In this document: positions 1-4,682 of the stretch, in pieces
Numbering within the stretch: the stretch's first letter is position 1
How the letters are laid out: each line of letters starts with the position of its first letter
NCBI GenBank assembly: GCA_020720565.1
Contig: DYOK01000160.1
Span: 1 to 6,182, forward strand
Source: Acetofilamentum sp.
Lineage (GTDB): Bacteria > Bacteroidota > Bacteroidia > Bacteroidales > JAFGXI01
Direction of reading: 5' to 3'
Length of the DNA: 6,182 bases
Made by a program: the position numbers and the translations under genes
Notes under the pieces: model-generated
The model's input: only the letters and a program-made list of their open reading frames with translations
Databases searched by the model: none
Told to the model about the DNA's origin: nothing

Positions 1-40
1 AAAACCTCAAAAATCACAAAGCGATACATTGCGATGCACT

Positions 41-95
41 GAGCTTGTCGAAGTGAGCGAAGTCGAAATGTGGTACAATGAGCGAAGTCGAAATG
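41..95. repeat. Cluster of short TCGAA-containing intergenic repeats
   Basis: Two identical 17-bp copies of tgagcgaagtcgaaatg lie at 54-70 and 79-95, a 25-bp period. They are preceded by a related variant, gagcttgtcgaagt, at 41-54. Just upstream, 21-30 and 31-40 form a degenerate 10-bp tandem pair (gcgatacatt and gcgatgcact, 8 of 10 identical). No reading frame of note crosses the region. From memory, strings of this type (gagcttgtcgaag and gagcgaagtcgaa) are common in intergenic DNA of Bacteroidota and some other phyla, so this is probably a remnant of a dispersed REP-like family. That assignment is inference; the copies themselves are directly visible. Confidence 0.6.
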
Positions 96-152
96 ATGAT
101 TTTAAATTGCACAAAAGTAAAAATAGCACCTCAAAAAAAGAATTAACCTCAA

Positions 153-177
153 CAATCCACAATAGTCAATTCACAAT
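153..177. repeat. Two near-identical 11-mers (caatYcacaat)
   Basis: caatccacaat at 153-163 and caattcacaat at 167-177 differ at one base and have a 14-bp period. They sit directly upstream of the candidate selA -7 box, so they occupy the place where a -33 element or operator would be. The second copy recurs in inverted orientation downstream of selB at 3727-3737. They could be a regulator site or merely AT-rich simple repeat; the sequence alone does not decide. Confidence 0.35.
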
Positions 178-185
178 AAATTAGG

Positions 186-193
186 TATCTTTG
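186..193 (+). promoter_or_regulatory. Candidate -7 box of the selA-selB promoter
   Basis: TATCTTTG at 186-193 matches the Bacteroidota -7 consensus TAnnTTTG at every fixed position. No TTTG or TTG -33 element lies 19-21 bp upstream, so the upstream half is weak or replaced by an activator. Transcription would start near 199-201, giving a leader of about 15 nt before the ATG at 215. The box contains the TTG at 191 that would otherwise open the longest selA frame, which argues against that codon as the start. Confidence 0.5.
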
Positions 194-214
194 GCTTTTA
201 AAAAGCGATGGTCT

Positions 215-1639
215 ATGAGTAATCCGAAAGAACCCAATCAGACAGAATTTAGGAAAATTCCTGCGGTCGACAAATGGCTAGACGATATGGATATTCAGGG
301 TTTAGTGAATCAATTTAGCCACGAAATGGTGGTTTTTGTGATTCAAAATGTGAGCGACGATATCCGACAGAAGATTAAAAATGGTGATAAATGTCCTAGT
401 ATAGAACATATTAAAATTCAGATTTTTAAACAAGTTAATCTGCTCACACAAGCCAATCTTAAACGTGTTATCAATGCGTCGGGCGTAGTGATTCATACCA
501 ATCTTGGTCGAGCCCCTTTTGGCGAAAAATTGATTCATGATGCCATGCAAAACATTGTGCGGTATAATAATCTAGAATTTGATTTAGAAGCGGGAGATAG
601 AGGCAAGCGCGATTCGCACATCAGTCCTATTTTAAAATATTTGACAGGTGCCGAAGATGTGGTGGTGGTTAATAACAATGCAGCTGCCGTGATGCTTATT
701 CTCAGAACCCTTGCCAAGGGAAAAGAAGTGATTGTGTCGCGCGGCGAATTAATCGAAATTGGAGGCGCATTTCGTGTTCCAGACATTATGAAAGCGTCCG
801 ATTGCACAATGGTCGAGGTGGGGACAACCAATAAAACTAAACCATCTGACTATAAGGAAGCCATAACGGAAAATACCAAGATTCTGCTTAAAACACACAA
901 ATCAAATTATAGTATAACTGGGTTTACCCGAGAAGTAAGTTTAGAAGAACTTAAAGAATTAGGAGAAAAACATCATGTTCCAGTAGTTTTCGACATTGGT
1001 TCTGGCTTATTACGAAAGGTTAGCCATCCGGCTTTAGCCGACGAACCCGATGTGCGGCAAGCCTTGAAATCGGGTGCCGACTTGGTCTGTTTCAGTGGCG
1101 ATAAGCTCTTAGGAGGACCACAAGCTGGTATCATTGCTGGACGAAAAGACTTGATTGCAAAAATTAAAAAAGAACCCATGATGCGTGCACTTCGTGTGGG
1201 TAAATCGACTTTAACTTTGCTCGAAACTGCTGCAAGGTTCTATCTTAACGACGAAAGACTAAAAACCAATAATGTCTTTTTTAACACCATTCTGCAAACG
1301 GACTCGGAATTAAAAACTAAAGCAAAATACTTGCAAGGTAAACTAAAGAAATTGGGTGTCGAAACGACCATCGAGAAAGATTTTGGGCGTTTTGGAGGAG
1401 GTACTTTGCCCGATAAAACCATCGATACCTATGTGCTTAAATTTAACATAGAAGGTAATAACCAGACCAAATCGGCAGAATCGGAACGCATATATCGAAA
1501 TTTACTTTTGCATTCGACGCCAGTTTTGTCCATTCTAAAAGGTGCCCAGCTTTATGTCGACGTGTTAACCCTGACCAAAGAGGAAATGGATATTGCTGTA
1601 CAGGCCATTGCTAAAGTAGTTTTGAAAGATTCAGAGTAA
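215..1639 (+). CDS. selA: L-seryl-tRNA(Sec) selenium transferase (selenocysteine synthase)
   Basis: Cytoplasmic PLP enzyme that converts Ser-tRNA(Sec) to Sec-tRNA(Sec) with selenophosphate. From ATG 215 it is 474 residues, close to the 463 of E. coli SelA. An N-terminal SelA-type domain (RKIPAVDKWL, residues 13-22) precedes a fold-type I transferase core. Core motifs include INASGVVIHTNLGRAPF (86-102), SRGELIEIGGAF (175-186), EVGTTNKTK (201-209), KTHKSNYSITGF (226-237), FDIGSG (259-264), the PLP-lysine motif FSGDKLLGGPQAG (293-305) with K297, MMRALRVGKSTL (322-333) and GGGTLP (394-399). K297 matches E. coli K295 in position. The frame stays open upstream to a TTG at 191 (8 more residues), but that codon lies within a -7 promoter box, so ATG 215 is preferred. 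No strong ribosome binding site is seen. selB follows after 26 bp, so the two are probably co-transcribed. The family assignment is very secure; the start is moderately so. Confidence 0.96.
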   Translation: MSNPKEPNQTEFRKIPAVDKWLDDMDIQGLVNQFSHEMVVFVIQNVSDDIRQKIKNGDKCPSIEHIKIQIFKQVNLLTQANLKRVINASGVVIHTNLGRAPFGEKLIHDAMQNIVRYNNLEFDLEAGDRGKRDSHISPILKYLTGAEDVVVVNNNAAAVMLILRTLAKGKEVIVSRGELIEIGGAFRVPDIMKASDCTMVEVGTTNKTKPSDYKEAITENTKILLKTHKSNYSITGFTREVSLEELKELGEKHHVPVVFDIGSGLLRKVSHPALADEPDVRQALKSGADLVCFSGDKLLGGPQAGIIAGRKDLIAKIKKEPMMRALRVGKSTLTLLETAARFYLNDERLKTNNVFFNTILQTDSELKTKAKYLQGKLKKLGVETTIEKDFGRFGGGTLPDKTIDTYVLKFNIEGNNQTKSAESERIYRNLLLHSTPVLSILKGAQLYVDVLTLTKEEMDIAVQAIAKVVLKDSE

Positions 1640-1665
1640 TTAAAAACGAATATTTTAGGCAAAAT

Positions 1666-3615
1666 ATGTCCAATTCACATTTTATTATTGGCACTTCTGG
1701 CCATGTCGATCACGGGAAAACCAGTCTGATTAAAGCATTGACACAGATTGATTGCGATACCCATCCCGAAGAAAAAGCCAGAGGAATTACCATTAATTTG
1801 GGCTTCTCACATATCAATCTGCCATCGGGACGCGAGCTTGGAATTATCGATGTGCCAGGACATAAAGATTTTATCCATACCATGATTGGTGGGACGGGGA
1901 GCATGGACATTGCCCTGTTGGTTGTGGCAGCCGACAGTGGTATTATGCCTCAAACCGTCGAACATTTAAATATTTTACGGGTCTTAGGGATACCCAAAGT
2001 TATTGTTGCACTCAACAAAGCCGATTTAGTCGATAATGATTTAATTGAATTGGCCACAGACGATTTGTTGCAATTATTTAGTGAATTAGGTATGGAACAA
2101 CCCCAAGTAATCCCTGTGTCGGCAATAACAGGGGTAGGATTGTCTAATTTAATCAATGCTTTAGATCGTACCTGCGAAACGATCCAACGACGTCAGTCGA
2201 GCCAAAGCTTTAGAATGTACATCGATAGAATCTTTAGCGTTAGTGGCCTCGGAAGTGTCGTAACTGGATCTGTTTTATCTGGAGCAATTACGACAGGGCA
2301 ATTGGTACATCTTTTACCATCGAAGTTAGGCCGATTAAAAATAAAGTCGATTCAACGACATGGACAAAATGTAGAACAAGCCGTAATGGGTGATCGAGCA
2401 GCCATCAATCTTTCTGGCATTAAAAAAGAAGATTTTAAACGAGGCATGCTTTTATGTGATAAAAATCAAGCTGTTACCGCTTTGATTGATGCTGAAATCG
2501 AAATATTTGATACCCAATCGCCAATTGGCGTGTGGTCAAATGCTATTTTTTATTCTGGAACGCACGAAAGCCACGTCAGAATTCATCTTTTAAATGTTGA
2601 TGCGGTCGAAAATGCACAAAAAGCACTGGTTCAAATTCATCTCGAAAAACCCACGGTATTGTGGTATCAAGACCGTTTTGTGTTACGAAATACTTCGGCC
2701 GAAAGAACCATTGGCGGAGGAATGGTTATCGACGCTGCACCATTGCACCATCGTAAACGAACTGCAAAATTGTTAAGTCAGATCGAAACATTAGCTCAAA
2801 AAATTCACAGTTCAGACAGCAATGCCAACCGAATATTGACGGCTTTGGCAAAAGAGCGTGTGCCAATTCATCTAAAATCATTAGCTGATGCTCTAAATGA
2901 GAGCGAAGTCGAACTATCCGAAACCATTATTCAAATGCATGCTTCGCTTAAAACAATTCAACTCGATAAAGAATTGTGGATTTCAAAAATTGAACTGATA
3001 GATGAGATTAAGCAGCTGTTAATTAGCGAATTGTCGGAACATCATCATAAATATCCGATCATTAACGAAGGGTTAGGAACTAATTATTTTTCGGGTAAAA
3101 TGGCGTGGAATAAAACGATTGCCTTGCAGCGTTTTCTCGAACAAGTTTTGTTAGATTTTTCCAAAGAAGGTCTAATCCGTAAAGTGGGAGCAACATGGGT
3201 TTTGGCTTCGCATCAGATTTCGATTAATCCAGCCATGCAAAAAAATATTGATTGGTTGAGTCAAACTTTTCTTAATTACGCATTGCAAAAGCCAGTTTGG
3301 ACAGATATCGAAGAACAAGCTAAAATGTTAAAAATTAACAAAGAAGATCTAAAGATGACGCTCAAATACCTGCATGTTCAGGGTGTTTTAATCAAATATC
3401 AAGACGAATATATTCACCAAAGTATCATCGAAGGCGTTAAAAAAGTGGTCAAATCACATTTATCCGAAAATGTACAAGGTATTAATTTAAGCGAATTTCG
3501 ACAATTAACAGACTGTACCAAGAAAATTATTCCAACATTGGTTGGTATTCTGGAGCAGCAAAAATACATCAAAACACATCCCGACGGCACCCACACTATT
3601 ATGACACTTGTTTAA
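1666..3615 (+). CDS. selB: Selenocysteine-specific translation elongation factor
   Basis: GTPase that delivers Sec-tRNA(Sec) to the ribosome at UGA codons followed by a SECIS hairpin. It has 649 residues (E. coli 614). The EF-Tu-like G domain has G1 GHVDHGKT (12-19), G2 Thr42 in RGITINLGF, G3 DVPGH (62-66), G4 NKAD (117-120) and G5 SAIT (152-155). A domain II beta barrel covers about 180-265 (YIDRIFSVSGLGSVVTG at 185-201). Domain III covers about 270-360, with the SelB hallmark DRFVLRNTSAERTIGGG (336-352). The C-terminal third, about 380-649, has the length and alternating helix/strand character of the four winged-helix modules that bind SECIS RNA. This tail and the hallmark separate it from EF-Tu and IF-2. 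The start is ATG 1666 with a weak AGG 6 nt upstream. The 26-bp gap to selA implies one operon. The last winged helix looks divergent (see findings), and a 13-bp stretch at 2901-2913 equals the core of the upstream intergenic repeat. Confidence 0.95.
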   Translation: MSNSHFIIGTSGHVDHGKTSLIKALTQIDCDTHPEEKARGITINLGFSHINLPSGRELGIIDVPGHKDFIHTMIGGTGSMDIALLVVAADSGIMPQTVEHLNILRVLGIPKVIVALNKADLVDNDLIELATDDLLQLFSELGMEQPQVIPVSAITGVGLSNLINALDRTCETIQRRQSSQSFRMYIDRIFSVSGLGSVVTGSVLSGAITTGQLVHLLPSKLGRLKIKSIQRHGQNVEQAVMGDRAAINLSGIKKEDFKRGMLLCDKNQAVTALIDAEIEIFDTQSPIGVWSNAIFYSGTHESHVRIHLLNVDAVENAQKALVQIHLEKPTVLWYQDRFVLRNTSAERTIGGGMVIDAAPLHHRKRTAKLLSQIETLAQKIHSSDSNANRILTALAKERVPIHLKSLADALNESEVELSETIIQMHASLKTIQLDKELWISKIELIDEIKQLLISELSEHHHKYPIINEGLGTNYFSGKMAWNKTIALQRFLEQVLLDFSKEGLIRKVGATWVLASHQISINPAMQKNIDWLSQTFLNYALQKPVWTDIEEQAKMLKINKEDLKMTLKYLHVQGVLIKYQDEYIHQSIIEGVKKVVKSHLSENVQGINLSEFRQLTDCTKKIIPTLVGILEQQKYIKTHPDGTHTIMTLV

Positions 3616-3816
3616 GCGAAATTTTCACCCGTGTTGGTTATATAAATATTTTAGATTCGGATGTGAATACACTTGTAATTCAATAAGCCCTGTGTAAAAT
3701 CCAAATACAGTAAATAGTTTTTAATAATTGTGAATTGGAAAAATAATAAATAGGTCGAAGACCTTAATTTAAGAAAAAACATCTATTTTTAGACCTCAAA
3801 AACATAAATCAATCAA
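3616..3816. other. Intergenic region between selB and the kinase gene
   Basis: This 201-bp AT-rich gap shows no coding frame, tRNA or strong terminator. A small perfect hairpin, AGGTC-gaa-GACCT, lies at 3752-3764 but has no following T-run. An 11-mer attgtgaattg at 3727-3737 is the inverse of 167-177. The only promoter-like string near the kinase is TATTTTTA at 3784-3791, one base off TAnnTTTG and without a -33 partner. The gap suggests the kinase gene has its own promoter, but I cannot place it with confidence. Confidence 0.4.
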
Positions 3817-4434
3817 ATGTTAATCGCAGTAGCAGGAAATATCGGTTCAGGGAAAACAACATTAACAAAATTATTGTCGTCGCATTATAAATGGGAGCCA
3901 CACTTCGAAGATGCCGACGATAATCCATATATCAACGATTTTTATGAAGACATGCAACGTTGGTCTTTCAACCTGCAAGTTTCTTTTTTGAAAGAGCGAT
4001 TCAAAAATATGATTGACATTCGTAAATCGGGGAAGACCGTTATATTAGATCGCACCATATACGAAGACGCTTTTATTTTTGCCCCAAACTTACATGCAAT
4101 GGGTCTGATGCCATCGCGAGACTTTGACAATTATTTTCAATTGTACGAATTGATTAGTTCACTAATTGAGCCGCCAGATTTGTTAATCTATTTGCGGGCG
4201 TCAGTACCAACCTTAGTCGACCAAATTCAAACCCGTGGCAGAAAATACGAAGATTCGATACGTCTCGACTACTTAAAACGTCTCAACGAACGATACGAAG
4301 CATGGGTCGATAAATATAAATTAGGCAAATTACTGATTGTCGATGTCGACAAAACTAATTTTATCCAAAATAAAGAGGATTTAAGTAGCGTCATTTCAAA
4401 AGTTGATGCGGAATTATTTGGCTTGTTTAAGTAA
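3817..4434 (+). CDS. Deoxynucleoside kinase (dNK/dGK/dAK family)
   Basis: Salvage enzyme that phosphorylates deoxynucleosides to dNMPs with a nucleoside triphosphate, in the cytoplasm. The 205-residue length is normal for bacterial members of the family. A P-loop GNIGSGKTT opens the protein (residues 7-15, Lys13). E31 in HFEDADDNPYINDFY fits the catalytic Glu segment. WSFNLQVSFL (49-58) carries the conserved substrate-binding Gln (Q54). DRTIYED (78-84) corresponds to the D/ERS motif, with Arg79. The arginine-rich LID is RGRKYE (140-145). No signal peptide or membrane segment is present. The DNNPYxxDFY form resembles bacterial dAdo/dGuo kinases, but substrate preference cannot be fixed from sequence. 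The ATG at 3817 sits only six residues before the P-loop, so no later start is possible. It is preceded by A-rich sequence rather than a Shine-Dalgarno. There is no functional tie to selAB, and the 201-bp gap suggests a separate transcript. Confidence 0.92.
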   Translation: MLIAVAGNIGSGKTTLTKLLSSHYKWEPHFEDADDNPYINDFYEDMQRWSFNLQVSFLKERFKNMIDIRKSGKTVILDRTIYEDAFIFAPNLHAMGLMPSRDFDNYFQLYELISSLIEPPDLLIYLRASVPTLVDQIQTRGRKYEDSIRLDYLKRLNERYEAWVDKYKLGKLLIVDVDKTNFIQNKEDLSSVISKVDAELFGLFK

Positions 4435-4503
4435 ATTTCAAATAATAATTCTGTTTTTTATCTATCGATTTAGTCGTTTTGTCATCAATTCCATTTTGTT
4501 AAT

Positions 4504-4559
4504 AAACTTACTTGAATTTTCTCAATCCCTCACGTAGTAAGTTTTCTATCATTTTTTTT
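4504..4559 (+). terminator. Candidate terminator after the kinase gene
   Basis: AAACTTACT at 4504-4512 and AGTAAGTTT at 4536-4544 are perfect 9-bp inverted repeats separated by 23 nt. TGA (4513-4515) and TCA (4530-4532) can extend the stem past a 3-nt bulge. Eight consecutive T residues follow at 4552-4559. Its position about 70 bp past the kinase stop suits an intrinsic terminator. However, the stem is AT-rich, the loop is long and the T-run is 7 nt from the stem, so it is only a candidate. Confidence 0.4.
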
Positions 4560-4587
4560 GCTTGTTCAAAACTTTTTTTTACATTGT
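4557..4587 (+). promoter_or_regulatory. Weak candidate promoter for the repeat-protein gene
   Basis: TTTG at 4557-4560 is followed after 19 bp by TACATTGT at 4580-4587. This resembles the Bacteroidota arrangement of TTTG and TAnnTTTG, with the last two bases of the -7 box not matching. Transcription would begin near 4594, about 90 nt before the ATG at 4683. It overlaps the dyad at 4568-4595, so promoter and terminator readings of this stretch compete. Confidence 0.25.
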
Positions 4588-4597
4588 AAAGTTTTTT
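4568..4597. terminator. Second AT-rich dyad, terminator-like
   Basis: AAAACTTT at 4568-4575 and AAAGTTTT at 4588-4595 form a perfect 8-bp inverted repeat around a 12-nt loop; the T-run ends at 4597. A shorter alternative stem, TTTAC-att-GTAAA, lies at 4578-4590. It may be a second terminator for the kinase transcript, a binding site, or simple-sequence chance, since the stem holds only two G-C pairs' worth of content. Confidence 0.25.
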
Positions 4598-4638
4598 AGT
4601 ATAAAACAATACGATATAAACGGACAACCTTTTGCCTC

Positions 4639-4655
4639 GTATAAGAGTCTTATAC
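4639..4655. promoter_or_regulatory. 17-bp perfect palindrome upstream of the repeat-protein gene
   Basis: GTATAAGA at 4639-4646 and TCTTATAC at 4648-4655 are exact inverted repeats around a single G, ending 27 bp before the ATG at 4683. Size and symmetry suit a dimeric regulator's operator, and the position lies in the expected 5' leader or promoter of that gene. As RNA it could fold only with a disrupted centre, because the loop is one nucleotide, so a DNA site is more likely. No regulator is known for it. Confidence 0.4.
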
Positions 4656-4682
4656 AAACATTAAAGATTGAATTTCTAAGCT

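Noticed and set aside
191..214. TTG start giving an 8-residue longer SelA
   Set aside because: The codon lies inside a perfect -7 promoter box, and the shorter form matches the usual length and PLP-lysine position of the family.
1..214. selC tRNA or CRISPR array in the leader
   Set aside because: No tRNA(Sec) T-arm or UCA anticodon stem can be drawn, and two 17-bp repeats with an 8-bp spacer are not a CRISPR array.
302..550. Minus-strand open frames across selA and selB (for example 302-550, 535-831, 1710-1910, 1950-2156)
   Set aside because: They are antisense to securely identified genes, encode no recognisable motif and lack start-region signals.
2594..2776. Small plus-strand frame inside selB
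   Set aside because: It overlaps the conserved SelB domain III hallmark in another frame and has no features of its own.
3752..3764. Hairpin AGGTC-gaa-GACCT as the selB terminator
   Set aside because: The stem is only 5 bp, no T-run follows, and it lies 136 bp past the stop codon.
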